A DNA stretch of 42,770 nucleotides from a virus (IMGVR_UViG_3300017987_000156:1-42770), one strand, 5' to 3'. Numbered from the stretch's first letter, positions 16,068 through 23,798 are shown. The notes: a model not told the origin generated them from the sequence alone. Made by a program: numbers and translations.

Positions 16068-17995
16068 AGTCCAAAATCCTCAATCGCCTCGTCATAATCG
16101 TCGTCCTCGATATCACGATCGTAGCCTCCGGCCACTTGGGCGGTGTGGAGGTCGTCGTCCGGTCGGTCGGTGGTATCGGTCTGGTCGATATCGCCACTCA
16201 TCGGACCGCTGGTGATATGCACCTGCAGCAACCCGGCCAGCATCATCACACCGTCATCGTGGCAGCCGGCCTGGGCCTGCCACTTGCCGTTGTGGTTGAT
16301 GAACGTCCTCAGCTCGTTGATCAGGCCCACATCCCGAATCACGGGCACGTTCTCGCCCAGACACTTGCGCAGGAATACGAGTGAGGGCTTGCGGTTCAGA
16401 CTGGTCATCCGGAAGCCCAGCCGGCTCGTGTCCCGTTCGGCGTCCTCGTCCTCACCGGCCTGGCGGATGTAGATGTTGGGGTACTCGTCTCGCTTCAACT
16501 CGTTCAGGACCGCCAGGCCGCAACTGTTGATCTCCGGGCTGGTGATCGCCTCCCGGTAGAACCGGCCGGCCAGCGCCATCTGGACGCCGTATTCGGCGGT
16601 ATCGCAGCGGCCGTGGAAGGTGCCGACCAACTCATTCTTGCGGCGACTCATTAGGCCGGCGTAGTGGTAGTCGGGATCCCCGCCGCCCTTGGCCGTCTCG
16701 GCGAACAGGCCTTCGCACACGTCTCCGTACAGGATGTACTCCTCATTCGGTTCCGGCCAGCGCCAGATCTGCCAGCAGTCGAGCCCGCGGGCGGTCTGCT
16801 GGGGCTTGATCCGCCCGTTCGACCGTACGAACAGAACCCGCGTCATCGGATCGCAGCACAGCTGCTCGTGCCGATCGAGCACCGCCTGGGAGAAAATGTT
16901 GTACCCTGTGGCGACGAACGCCTCGCGGTCGGTCGCCGGGTATTCCTGATGGAAGGTCCGCAGGTCCATGCCGCACTCGTCTCGTATCGTGACCCGACGC
17001 CAGTACAGTTGGCCGTCAGTCAGATGCACGCCCATCGCCGCCAGTTGGTCCCGACAATCGACCTCGCAGTACGGTTCGTCCCGAATCAGGACCAGCCGAC
17101 CGTCCCGGCCTTTGAGGTGCTCCGGCACGGGCAACGTGTATTCGTGGTGGGTGTACCAGGGCAGAAACAGCGGCGTGTAGCCGCTCCAGTCGTCTGGGTG
17201 CTTGGTGCGCCGCTCCTTCGCCTCCCAATACCGATCGTGGAATGCACCGCCGACCCCATTGGCCGTACTCTCGAGCACGACCTCTGTCTCGGCCAGTTTC
17301 GGCACCTCCTGGAGCAGGCCGAGCAATTGGCTTTCCGCATCGCGCCAGAATGCCACCTCGGTACAGTGGGCGTACTGGGTGGTCCCGCCCCGGCCCAAGA
17401 CGTCCTTGCCCGCCGTCTGGCACAGGATCCCCGACCGATGCGGCCGGTCGTACTCGATCTCCTTGCGGTTGGATCGCTTGGTTGGCCGCCGGACATCGTC
17501 CGGGAGTTCCTCCTGGAACGTCCGGCACATGCGGAAGACCTTGTCGGTCGAGTCCGAATCAGCCGAAACCACCACACCATGGACATTCTGCCGCCGGTTG
17601 ATGCGTTCGAAGTATCGCGCCTCGACTGCCGTGGAAATGCCCCTCTGACGCGCCTTGAGCACGCTCAATCGGACGGGAAGGCCCCGCTTGATCTGTTCCT
17701 GGCACAGATGGTGGAGGTTATGTTGCGCCCGGTTGGGCGTGTATCGCACCATCCGCGAATGCTTGTCGACGATCTGCAAGTTGCGGAACTGCCAGCCTAG
17801 CCGGTGCCTGGCCGTAATGTCCGCCATCTTGGAGTCCGCTACCGCCACCATCTCAGCAACCCAGTCGCTTTCGGATCTTGTTCGGGACGCCCACGAATGT
17901 GATACCACCCTGGCGCCGCGTCGCCGCCTGATACGTCGATTCAGGGACCGATGCCGACCGGGCCCCTCTGCGTTCGGCCCTGAAGGCCCTTGCAA
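16064..17995 (-). CDS. terL: Terminase large subunit (packaging ATPase-nuclease)
   Basis: The frame gives up to 643 residues. The ATPase domain has the terminase-type Walker A (KARQRGIST, about residues 114-122) and a following STA…R helix. Further on are the segments QYAHCTEVAFW and ESTANGVGG. The C-terminal RNase H-like nuclease shows the acidic motifs YGDVCEG and CHDDGVMML. It pumps DNA into the prohead through the portal and cuts it. The start is uncertain: the longest form begins with TTG at 17995, 12 bases after the small-subunit stop, and its first 45 residues are Arg/Ser-rich; an internal GTG or ATG (MVAVADSKMADI) is possible. Confidence 0.9.
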   Translation of the reverse strand: MQGPSGPNAEGPGRHRSLNRRIRRRRGARVVSHSWASRTRSESDWVAEMVAVADSKMADITARHRLGWQFRNLQIVDKHSRMVRYTPNRAQHNLHHLCQEQIKRGLPVRLSVLKARQRGISTAVEARYFERINRRQNVHGVVVSADSDSTDKVFRMCRTFQEELPDDVRRPTKRSNRKEIEYDRPHRSGILCQTAGKDVLGRGGTTQYAHCTEVAFWRDAESQLLGLLQEVPKLAETEVVLESTANGVGGAFHDRYWEAKERRTKHPDDWSGYTPLFLPWYTHHEYTLPVPEHLKGRDGRLVLIRDEPYCEVDCRDQLAAMGVHLTDGQLYWRRVTIRDECGMDLRTFHQEYPATDREAFVATGYNIFSQAVLDRHEQLCCDPMTRVLFVRSNGRIKPQQTARGLDCWQIWRWPEPNEEYILYGDVCEGLFAETAKGGGDPDYHYAGLMSRRKNELVGTFHGRCDTAEYGVQMALAGRFYREAITSPEINSCGLAVLNELKRDEYPNIYIRQAGEDEDAERDTSRLGFRMTSLNRKPSLVFLRKCLGENVPVIRDVGLINELRTFINHNGKWQAQAGCHDDGVMMLAGLLQVHITSGPMSGDIDQTDTTDRPDDDLHTAQVAGGYDRDIEDDDYDEAIEDFGL

Positions 17996-18006
17996 CCGCC
18001 TGTAGA

Positions 18007-18558
18007 CTACTCAGTAGCACTATCCGCACCCCCTTCTGCTCGCGCCGCCTCGTGCTCGGCCCAGAACGCCGCCATCTCTTCCTCGGTCGGCTCCCGACCG
18101 GTCTTGATCTCGCCGGTGTGCTCGATCTGCTGCTTGTCCCGCATATCTGTCATGTTGACCGCGACAAACTTGAACGTGACCGGCGGAATCAAGCCCTCCA
18201 GCCCGTTCTGGATCAGGAAATCCTTCCGCAGTTCCTGCGCGTACGTAAAGGCCTGTGAAAACTCAGGTTGAAACGATGAGTGCTCCTTGTTGAGCCAGTC
18301 GTAGAGCGTCCGCCAACTCACCCCTATCGTCTTGGCAAAGCCCGTCAAGGTCGGCAGTTTGTTCTGCATCCGCTTCGTGTCAATCCAGGATACCTTCCCG
18401 TCCTTGTAGTGCTTGATCTCGACGTCCTCGTACGGCTCTACATCGAAGAACGCAATCAACGCATCACAGTACTCAGGCTTGTAGTTGGTCGGCCTCCCTC
18501 CCAGGTCCTTACCCTCTGCGAGTCTCTTTGCTGACTGGGGGTTGGTGGGGTCGGCCAT
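18007..18558 (-). CDS. terS: Terminase small subunit
   Basis: The start is the ATG at 18558 (MADPTNPQSAKRLAEGKDL) with GGGAG 8 bases upstream. The 183-residue protein begins with a GGRPTNYKPEY segment, has a helix-turn-helix-like region (TLTGFAKTIGVSWRTLYDWL) and then a central helical part (FLIQNGLEGLIPPVTFKFVA) typical of phage DNA-packaging small subunits. It would recognise the pac/cos site and load the large subunit, which starts 12 bases later. The acidic C-terminus probably contacts the large subunit. Confidence 0.8.
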   Translation of the reverse strand: MADPTNPQSAKRLAEGKDLGGRPTNYKPEYCDALIAFFDVEPYEDVEIKHYKDGKVSWIDTKRMQNKLPTLTGFAKTIGVSWRTLYDWLNKEHSSFQPEFSQAFTYAQELRKDFLIQNGLEGLIPPVTFKFVAVNMTDMRDKQQIEHTGEIKTGREPTEEEMAAFWAEHEAARAEGGADSATE

Positions 18559-18653
18559 TACTTGTCTCCCTGGATGATGAGGTCGATGTCCTCGAAGTTT
18601 CTCACCCGCCTGCACCGGTCTACAAATGTCTCTGGGTGACTCTGCCGCCCCAT
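18558..18653 (-). CDS. Tiny ORF coupled to terminase small subunit
   Basis: A 31-codon frame starts at the ATG of 18653 (MGRQSHPETFVDRCRRVRNF) and ends in a TAATG junction with the terminase start. A GGAG lies about 10 bases upstream. It may be a leader peptide that sets terminase translation. Composition is charged and plausible, but length alone is not convincing. Confidence 0.4.
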   Translation of the reverse strand: MGRQSHPETFVDRCRRVRNFEDIDLIIQGDK

Positions 18654-18788
18654 GTATCACAAGCTCCAGTGTCGCAACCAAATGCGTCCGGATGGCCCTA
18701 CGCCATCGTATCCGCCCTCCATTCTGGGGTGTGATGACGTTCTGAGGCCAGGGGTTTGTTGCGGGATCTCTGATATGAGGCGCACAAT

Positions 18789-18805
18789 GTTGACTAATAG
18801 TCAAC
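18789..18805. promoter_or_regulatory. Perfect 17-bp palindrome, operator candidate
   Basis: GTTGACTA-A-TAGTCAAC is a perfect inverted repeat with 8-bp half sites. It lies about 230 bases upstream of the terminase small gene and just past a terminator-like hairpin, where the virion operon promoter should be. It contains TTGACT, which could double as a -35 element on the minus strand, though no convincing -10 is seen at the right distance. It could bind a dimeric HTH regulator, such as one encoded in the window. Confidence 0.55.
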
Positions 18806-18830
18806 TATTTGCGTTGCGGGCGCATGAGAA

Positions 18831-18853
18831 GGGCCAGTCACTTGGACCGGCCC
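18831..18853 (-). terminator. Hairpin terminator candidate before the virion operon
   Basis: On the minus strand, GGGCCGGTC pairs with GACTGGCCC around a 5-base loop and is followed by TTCTC. It separates the block of small genes from the terminase operon. The T-tract is weak. The 18654-18873 stretch otherwise holds only the palindrome at 18789-18805 and no convincing gene. Confidence 0.5.
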
Positions 18854-18873
18854 CCTGATTGCTCTGTGCGTGT

Positions 18874-19197
18874 TCAGTGTATCGCCTGGTGGTACTTCCT
18901 GACGTCTCGCTGTACGATCTCTGACGCGAAGTCCAGCCATTTACGGCCGTGTTTTGCGATACATCGGCGCCTCGGTCAACTCACTTGAGCGGATTCGTCG
19001 ATTTTCTTTCCGACCACGTGAAATCGCTTCCCGCATGTATTGCACCGGCGGTATTGGATGTGATCGCCATATGCCCCCATGCGTGTCGTGTCTTGCGATC
19101 CACACACCTCGCCGGTCTTCTCGTCCACGTTCGTGCAGCGCGGCGCGTTGGCTCCATCGCGCCGGCTGTAGAAGAAATACTTCTGTCTCTCACTCAT
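18874..19197 (-). CDS. Zinc-ribbon protein with in-frame TGA and open extension
   Basis: The ATG at 19197 (MSERQKYFFYSRRDGANAPR) opens a 73-codon frame ending in TGA at 18976-18978. It contains C-x(9)-C … CNTCGKRF, a zinc ribbon like those of small phage or transcription-factor-type proteins. The same frame continues after the TGA for 33 more codons, including CIAKHGRKWLDFASEIVQRD, to a second TGA at 18874. The extension has a plausible helical composition but no ATG of its own. Either the protein ends at 18976 and the rest is chance, or the TGA is a mutation or is read through. Confidence 0.55.
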
Positions 19198-19213
19198 GTG
19201 CGTCCTTGCCTGG

Positions 19214-19375
19214 TTATGTCGTCTCGGCTGCCCTGAGTGCGCCACGGCGCTTACGCCGCTCGCGATACACAGTCTGGGCGGCGACGTCGTTGGCGTGTGC
19301 CACTTCCTTGACCGACCTACCCTTGTCGAGCATCGCCAGGATGCGGTTGCCCTTGGCGTCGTCAACTGTGTCCAT
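19214..19375 (-). CDS. Small HTH DNA-binding protein
   Basis: The start is the ATG at 19375 (MDTVDDAKGNRILAMLDKGR), 2 bases after the upstream stop. The 53-residue product is essentially a resolvase/Hin-type helix-turn-helix (RILAMLDKGRSVKEVAHAND, then VAAQTVYRERRKR). It could be a local regulator or a terminase-like DNA-recognition domain standing alone. The basic C-terminus supports DNA contact. Confidence 0.6.
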   Translation of the reverse strand: MDTVDDAKGNRILAMLDKGRSVKEVAHANDVAAQTVYRERRKRRGALRAAETT

Positions 19376-19377
19376 CT

Positions 19378-19965
19378 TCAGTCTCCAATCAGGTTGAGCG
19401 CCAGCAGGCAGACGATGATTTGCCGGAGGGGCGTGGCGTTGTATGCAAACCATTTGATGTCGGCTCCATAGCGGTTTGTTTTAAAACCAGGCATGCCTAC
19501 CATCTCCCATACCAGCCATGTAGCGTGCAGCGGCCAAGTTTTCAGCCTTTCCAGTAATCGTCTCGCTACCACCTCCACAGGGTCAGTGATTGGGGGTGGG
19601 ACGGGGCAGGGCTTTTTGCCGCTGATGTCGTTCGACCATTCGCCTTTACACCTACTGCACCGCGTATCGTCCGGGTTACGCTCTTTACAGAAATGGTCCC
19701 AATCGAATGCGTGCTTCCACGGCCCTTTCTCACCAAGCCCCTTCCACACAACCGCGCGGAACTCGTCCAGCTCGCAGAGTTCGGCCCAGGATAGCTTGAG
19801 CAGGTCTTTAGCTGATAGCGGTCGGGCTCGGTGCTGTGGCGGCTTCGGATTGCCCGACGTTCCGGGGCAATTGCACACCGGGTCTTCGTTGTGCTGCGTC
19901 ATACATTCCCCACATCTCTCGCAGACTTCGGCTCCGCACGCTGCGCATGTCTTGGCTGATGGCAT
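19378..19965 (-). CDS. Cys-rich protein of unknown function
   Basis: The start ATG at 19965 (MPSAKTCAACGAEVCERCGE) forms a TGATG junction with the previous stop and has AAAGG upstream. The 195-residue protein has an N-terminal cluster CAAC…CERCGEC…CNC that should bind one or two zinc ions. A second cluster follows (FCKERNPDDTRCSRCKGEW), then a hydrophobic, Trp-rich C-terminus (PLHATWLVWEMVGMPGFK, RQIIVCLLALNL) that may associate with the membrane. No family recognised. Confidence 0.6.
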   Translation of the reverse strand: MPSAKTCAACGAEVCERCGECMTQHNEDPVCNCPGTSGNPKPPQHRARPLSAKDLLKLSWAELCELDEFRAVVWKGLGEKGPWKHAFDWDHFCKERNPDDTRCSRCKGEWSNDISGKKPCPVPPPITDPVEVVARRLLERLKTWPLHATWLVWEMVGMPGFKTNRYGADIKWFAYNATPLRQIIVCLLALNLIGD

Positions 19966-20108
19966 CACTTCACCTTTCCCAGTACATTCCGTTTCCACGC
20001 GGGCCATGAATTCACGATCTCTGTCGCTCGATCAAGATGACGCTGAAATCTGTAGTGCTGCCAGCATCTTCGTGCGATCTGGTGGAGGGTTGGTCGGGCT
20101 GTTAGCAT
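19965..20108 (-). CDS. Small basic helical protein, 47 aa
   Basis: The ATG at 20108 (MLTARPTLHQIARRCWQHYR) lies 1 base after the upstream TGA. The 47-residue product is basic and aromatic (FQRHLDRATEIVNSWPAWKR). Coupling to both neighbours supports expression. Function unknown. Confidence 0.5.
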   Translation of the reverse strand: MLTARPTLHQIARRCWQHYRFQRHLDRATEIVNSWPAWKRNVLGKVK

Positions 20109-20109
20109 G

Positions 20110-20352
20110 TCAGTCTCCCTCGTCTCCTTTCGCCTCAACCTCGTCATACTCCCCACCACTGGCAATGCGACTTTGTGACATACTTCGCAAGTAATCGCTG
20201 TCCGCGTGTTTCGCTTCGTCGCTCATATTCCTATCTCCGCCCACAGCCTCTCCTTTCGTCCAGCGACTCCCTCGGTATCGCGTCGCCTTGCAGCCCAAGC
20301 AGGTCGTCATGCCGTAGGCAGAATGCGTGCGTTCGTGTTGACATTCGCTCAT
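20110..20352 (-). CDS. Small Cys/His protein with acidic tail
   Basis: The ATG at 20352 (MSECQHERTHSAYGMTTCLG) overlaps the upstream TGA (ATGA). The 80-residue product has C-x-H-x3-H … CLGC, likely a zinc site, and a Ser/Asp/Glu-rich tail. Function unknown. Confidence 0.5.
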   Translation of the reverse strand: MSECQHERTHSAYGMTTCLGCKATRYRGSRWTKGEAVGGDRNMSDEAKHADSDYLRSMSQSRIASGGEYDEVEAKGDEGD

Positions 20353-20474
20353 GACTTCTCCTTCTCGAAATACCCCTTCACCTCTTGCAGTAACCTGTCG
20401 CAAGCCTCCCACTGATAGATGGTTGCCCAGCCCATCACGAGGAACCCACAGGCAAATCCTGCTATGAAGTCCAT
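20349..20474 (-). CDS. Small membrane protein, 41 aa
   Basis: This 41-codon gene starts at the ATG of 20474, which overlaps the upstream TAA (TAATG), and ends in ATGA with the next gene. The product MDFIAGFACGFLVMGWATIY… has one short hydrophobic segment and an amphipathic Lys/Glu-rich tail. Tight coupling on both sides is the main evidence that it is translated. Confidence 0.55.
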   Translation of the reverse strand: MDFIAGFACGFLVMGWATIYQWEACDRLLQEVKGYFEKEKS

Positions 20475-20890
20475 TATGCGTCCTCCAAATCAACGCCTTC
20501 GAGTCCATAGCAGAAGCGGCATATGCGATGTGTTTGGCAGACGTCCCGCTCCCATTCGTACTTGTGCCAGCCGATGTGACACCGTAAGGCCCATCGGAGG
20601 CGACAATGCGACCATGTCCCGTAACCGAGCCCGACCAACCCCTTCGCTCTGAGCCACATCACTAGCGGCACACGCCCCTCGAACCACTCCATGCTGTGGT
20701 CGGTCAGGTCAAACCACGCATCGAAACAGTAGGAGCATTCCCACCACTCCTCACCACATGACGTCTGTGACATGTGGCCACCTGCTCCATTGCACATCGG
20801 GCACTTGAAGAACGCTCGCCTAGCAACAATGAGCCAAAGGCGAGGACGCCACGAACAGAGTTCGTCCCATAGAGAATTCACACAGAACAT
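20474..20890 (-). CDS. Cys-rich zinc-binding protein
   Basis: The start ATG at 20890 (MFCVNSLWDELCSWRPRLWL) overlaps the stop of the upstream frame (TAATG). The 138-residue protein contains KCPMCNGAGG … CSYCFDAWFD, a ribbon of the kind seen in DnaJ-like or transcription-factor zinc domains. A further C/H cluster follows (CQTHRICRFCYG). Trp and basic residues are abundant. No family recognised. Confidence 0.6.
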   Translation of the reverse strand: MFCVNSLWDELCSWRPRLWLIVARRAFFKCPMCNGAGGHMSQTSCGEEWWECSYCFDAWFDLTDHSMEWFEGRVPLVMWLRAKGLVGLGYGTWSHCRLRWALRCHIGWHKYEWERDVCQTHRICRFCYGLEGVDLEDA

Positions 20891-21162
20891 TATGCGTCCT
20901 CCCCAACGGGCACGATGTACTTCCCGAACCTGTCGTTGTCCAGCATGGCCACGCACGATCGTGCAAGCCGCGCAATGCCGTCGCTATTGTCTTTCGCCTC
21001 AAAGTATCAGCGTAGGGTCGCTCGGAATTCCATATACTCCAGCGCAGCCTTGTCTCCAGCCTCGCCATCAACTCCCACCACAGTTCCGCGAATCGCTGTT
21101 GGACAGAGCAGAGTCGCCCGGTCCGCCATGCTGTTTCGCATCATTTCCGCTTCGTCGCTCAT
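20890..21162 (-). pseudogene. Small gene interrupted by an in-frame TGA
   Basis: The ATG at 21162 has an ideal AAGGAG ribosome site and begins MSDEAEMMRNSMADRATLLC. After 51 codons (…EYMEFRATLR) the frame meets TGA at 21007-21009. It then continues open for 38 codons (YFEAKDNSDGIARLARSCVA … FGKYIVPVGEDA) and ends in a TAATG junction with the next gene. The continuous composition and the coupling at the far end suggest a 90-codon gene with a nonsense codon. Possible explanations are a real mutation, programmed readthrough, or a sequencing error. An internal ATG (MLDNDRFGK) could restart the last 18 codons. Confidence 0.6.
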
Positions 21163-21386
21163 GGCGTCTCCTTCATCACTGGTATTCTGTTTACGCATGT
21201 GCTGCCCTTCCTCGGTGTCTCGGCAAAATGCGGCGTCATCTCGTGACCTGATTTGCGGCACATCCATCGCAGACAAGTCTCTCGATATGGGCATTGCCCA
21301 TCGTCACACCGGCAGTAGTCGTAGGGCAGGTGGTGTTTCGTCTGTGACAGGTTCTCGGGACTATCTGGGTATGCTGCATTGTTCAT
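21159..21386 (-). CDS. Small Cys-rich protein
   Basis: The ATG at 21386 (MNNAAYPDSPENLSQTKHHL) overlaps the upstream TAA (TAATG); its stop overlaps the next ATG (ATGA). The 75-residue product has CRCDDGQCPYRETCLRWMC, a dense cysteine cluster likely to bind zinc. Function unknown. Confidence 0.55.
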   Translation of the reverse strand: MNNAAYPDSPENLSQTKHHLPYDYCRCDDGQCPYRETCLRWMCRKSGHEMTPHFAETPRKGSTCVNRIPVMKETP

Positions 21387-21568
21387 TACCAACTCCTTTC
21401 TTGGCACTCTCGCCGCATCTGCTCGAAGCATTCGTCGCATTGCTCTGCGCCGCAATAGAGACCGTTGCCCCAGTGAGGCCTGCTTGGTTTCCCGCATAAA
21501 CATTGACCGTCTATGTCTATCATCGCCGTGACAACTTTCTCATAAAAGCTGGGCTTTTCACAACTCAT
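21386..21568 (-). CDS. Small zinc-finger-like protein, 60 aa
   Basis: The ATG at 21568 (MSCEKPSFYEKVVTAMIDID) follows a GGAGGAC site and overlaps the upstream gene end. The 60-residue protein contains CLCGKP…GLYCG…CDECFEQM, a four-to-five Cys zinc-finger arrangement. Coupled by TAATG to the next gene. Confidence 0.55.
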   Translation of the reverse strand: MSCEKPSFYEKVVTAMIDIDGQCLCGKPSRPHWGNGLYCGAEQCDECFEQMRRECQERSW

Positions 21569-21764
21569 GTCCTCCTCTCACAAAGGCCCGGCCTCCAGGG
21601 AGCCGGGCCATGAAACATGGGTAAGCCGTTGGAAAACATCCACGCTTGGATTGGTTTATACGGCTCGCAGATTGTGACGCGCCCTGGCGCGCCTGCTCGG
21701 CTACCATCTCTTCATGCGTCACCTCCTTCCGAGTAAGGGTTTCGGATGTTTGTCTTGTTCCCAT
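21558..21764 (-). CDS. Small hypothetical protein overlapping a hairpin
   Basis: The ATG at 21764 forms a TGATG junction with the Dam gene stop. The 68-residue frame begins MGTRQTSETLTRKEVTHEEM; its C-terminal third is encoded by a terminator-like hairpin (21582-21609) and looks less protein-like. The N-terminal half is probably genuine; the tail may be incidental. Confidence 0.4.
   Translation of the reverse strand: MGTRQTSETLTRKEVTHEEMVAEQARQGASQSASRINQSKRGCFPTAYPCFMARLPGGRAFVRGGHEL
21582..21609 (-). terminator. GC-rich hairpin, possible terminator after replication genes
   Basis: On the minus strand, GGCCCGGC pairs perfectly with GCCGGGCC around a 9-base loop, followed by TTTG. It lies within the end of the 68-aa frame and before the small-gene block. 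It may attenuate transcription between replication genes and the block downstream. Confidence 0.5.
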
Positions 21765-22255
21765 CACCTCTCCTCCACAACAGAGCCCGTGAGACGCGAC
21801 GCTCTTAAGGTGTCTGCGTTGCGGCACCCGTAGGCGATCAGCACCGACGGCCCGCCGGCGTTTGTTTTGCCTCGTGACCCATCCGGCCGATGGAAGTACA
21901 ACCGTCCGTGCAAGAACATCAACGCGTCGGCGCGGCCCCAAACCCAATCGCGAAACATCTGCGTTTCAGTTCGAGCAAAGACGAGGGCAATCCCGTTGCC
22001 GTGCCTCGCCAACCGTTCCAGCCAAAGACTGGTCGCCCTCCCGTACGGCGGGTTCAGCCACACTCTGCCGAACCAGTTCTTGCCAAGTCCATTGTCCCGC
22101 CACGTCCACATCGTTCGCGCAGTCGGCCAAGGCTGAGGGGCGCAGGCGCACGGGTCCAGGTCGAACTCGCCGAGGTCGGCAAGGATCTCTAGCGGCGTAA
22201 TCCAATCAGTGGATCTGCCTTCATTGGGTTTCGTGTGGCCTCCGATCCCGACCAT
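21764..22255 (-). CDS. dam: Phage-type DNA N6-adenine methyltransferase
   Basis: The start is the ATG at 22255 (MVGIGGHTKPNEGRSTDWIT), in a TGATG overlap with the upstream stop. The 163-residue protein has the STDWITPLEIL opening, FDLDPCACAPQPWPTA and the catalytic VWLNPPYG motif typical of the compact phage Dam family. It adds a methyl group to adenine N6, usually to protect phage DNA from restriction. It sits just after the DnaB helicase, where newly replicated DNA could be modified. Confidence 0.85.
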   Translation of the reverse strand: MVGIGGHTKPNEGRSTDWITPLEILADLGEFDLDPCACAPQPWPTARTMWTWRDNGLGKNWFGRVWLNPPYGRATSLWLERLARHGNGIALVFARTETQMFRDWVWGRADALMFLHGRLYFHRPDGSRGKTNAGGPSVLIAYGCRNADTLRASRLTGSVVEER

Positions 22256-22440
22256 CACACATCCCCTCCAATCGCAGGGTCGGATGTCACAACATCGCCA
22301 TACGCCACCTCGCCGGCCTCGATGCGTTTGCACGTGATTGTGCGATCGTCGGGAGTTGCCTCTGGAAATTCCTCTGGTTTGAATTCTCTCGGCCCTTCGC
22401 CTGTGACGATCGGCTCTCGCATTCGCTCGGCAGCGATCAT
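22255..22440 (-). CDS. Small acidic protein between dnaB and dam
   Basis: The ATG at 22440 (MIAAERMREPIVTGEGPREF) overlaps the DnaB stop (ATGA); the stop overlaps the dam start (TGATG). The 61-residue product is acidic and Pro-rich with no recognised domain. Confidence 0.55.
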   Translation of the reverse strand: MIAAERMREPIVTGEGPREFKPEEFPEATPDDRTITCKRIEAGEVAYGDVVTSDPAIGGDV

Positions 22441-23798
22441 GCCCACATCTCCGTCTGCGACAGGTTATCGAAACGCGTGAACTTCTCGGCAAACGCCAGA
22501 TTCACCGTGCCGGTCGGCCCGTTGCGTTGCTTGGCCACGATGACCTCCGCCGTATTCGTCGGCTCCCAGTTGACGTCGTCCCGGTGGTAGTAGTCCTCCC
22601 GGTGCAGCAGCATGATGACGTCCGCGTCGTTTTCGAGCGACCCTGACTCGCGCAGGTCGCTCATGCGCGGCCGGTGGTTCTCCCGGTTCTCCACCTGGCG
22701 ATTGAGTTGACTCAACGCGATGATGGGCACACCCAGCTCCCGCGCCAGATTCTTGATGTGGCGCGATATTGCGGCGATCTCCTGCTGGCGGCTCTCCGTC
22801 TTGCCGGCAACGTGCATCAACTGGAGGTAGTCGACGACCACAAGCTTGAGATCGTGCATGTGCTTCCAACGCCGGCACTTCGACCGCAGGTGCATGGGCG
22901 TCACCGCTGCCGACTCGTCGATCCACAGCGGTACATCGTGGTACTCCCCCGCCGCGACCACCAAGGCCTGGTACTCGCTTGCGTCCAAGTGCTGGGCGTT
23001 GCGAATCTTCGTCGAATCCAGTCGCGCCCGGCCGCATATCGCCCGCTGCATGAGTTGCGTCTTGTCCATCTCCAGCGACATCACCAGCGTCGGGGCCTTC
23101 TCGATCAGGGCGGCGTGCTCGGCGATGTTCATGGCAAGAGCGCTCTTCCCGCTACTCGGCCTACCCGCCACGATGACCATCTGCCCGGCCTCCAGGCCGC
23201 CCAGCATCTGGTCCAGCTCGAAGAACCCGGTTCCGATGCCCCCTTTGCCGCCCTCGCACCGCTTCTTGATCGCTGCGAACGCCCGGGCGACAAGGTCGCC
23301 CACCGGCTCGGCGTCTCCTTCCTGACCGCGGTCGACCATCCGGAAGATGCGCCGTTCCGCTTCCTCGAGCAGCGGCGCCACGTCCTCCAGGTCGCCGTAG
23401 GCCTTGTCGCCCAGTTCGGTGCAGATCTGGATGAGCTGCCGCTGCCGAGAGACCGCCAGCACGCGCCGGGCGTAGTACAACGCGTTCTGCGCCGTTGGCA
23501 CGGATTCCACCACCTTCTGCAGGTACTCGGTGCCGCCAATGGTTCCCAGTTCTCCCGTCCCCTCCAGTCGCTGCCGTACCGTCAGGCCGTCGAGGTTCTC
23601 ACCGATCTCGCAGCCGTAGTCGGCCATGATGGCCCGCCAGATGACTTGGTGCTCCGCGAAAGCGAAATCTCGCTCACCCAGTAGGTCTATCACACTGCCA
23701 ATGCAGCGCGGGTTGATAATCATGCTGCCCAGTACGGCGGCCTCACTGCTGCCCGCCTGGGGCAGCGACCGTAGCGGCGGTTGCTGGTCGTTGCTCAT
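22437..23798 (-). CDS. dnaB: Replicative DNA helicase (DnaB family)
   Basis: This 453-residue protein has the two DnaB domains. The N-terminal helical domain (from SSEAAVLGSMIINPRCIGSV) and linker are followed by the RecA-like ATPase with GIGTGFFELDQMLGGLEAGQ, Walker A GRPSSGKS (residues 212-219), Walker B VVDYLQL (about 321-327) and the terminal SLENDADVIMLLHRE motif. It unwinds DNA as a hexamer at the phage fork. It overlaps the presumed loader gene by 4 bases. All key ATPase residues are visible, so it should be active. Confidence 0.95.
   Translation of the reverse strand: MSNDQQPPLRSLPQAGSSEAAVLGSMIINPRCIGSVIDLLGERDFAFAEHQVIWRAIMADYGCEIGENLDGLTVRQRLEGTGELGTIGGTEYLQKVVESVPTAQNALYYARRVLAVSRQRQLIQICTELGDKAYGDLEDVAPLLEEAERRIFRMVDRGQEGDAEPVGDLVARAFAAIKKRCEGGKGGIGTGFFELDQMLGGLEAGQMVIVAGRPSSGKSALAMNIAEHAALIEKAPTLVMSLEMDKTQLMQRAICGRARLDSTKIRNAQHLDASEYQALVVAAGEYHDVPLWIDESAAVTPMHLRSKCRRWKHMHDLKLVVVDYLQLMHVAGKTESRQQEIAAISRHIKNLARELGVPIIALSQLNRQVENRENHRPRMSDLRESGSLENDADVIMLLHREDYYHRDDVNWEPTNTAEVIVAKQRNGPTGTVNLAFAEKFTRFDNLSQTEMWA

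Noticed and set aside
22674-23684. Plus-strand frame opposite dnaB
   Set aside because: Antisense shadow of a gene with complete helicase motifs.
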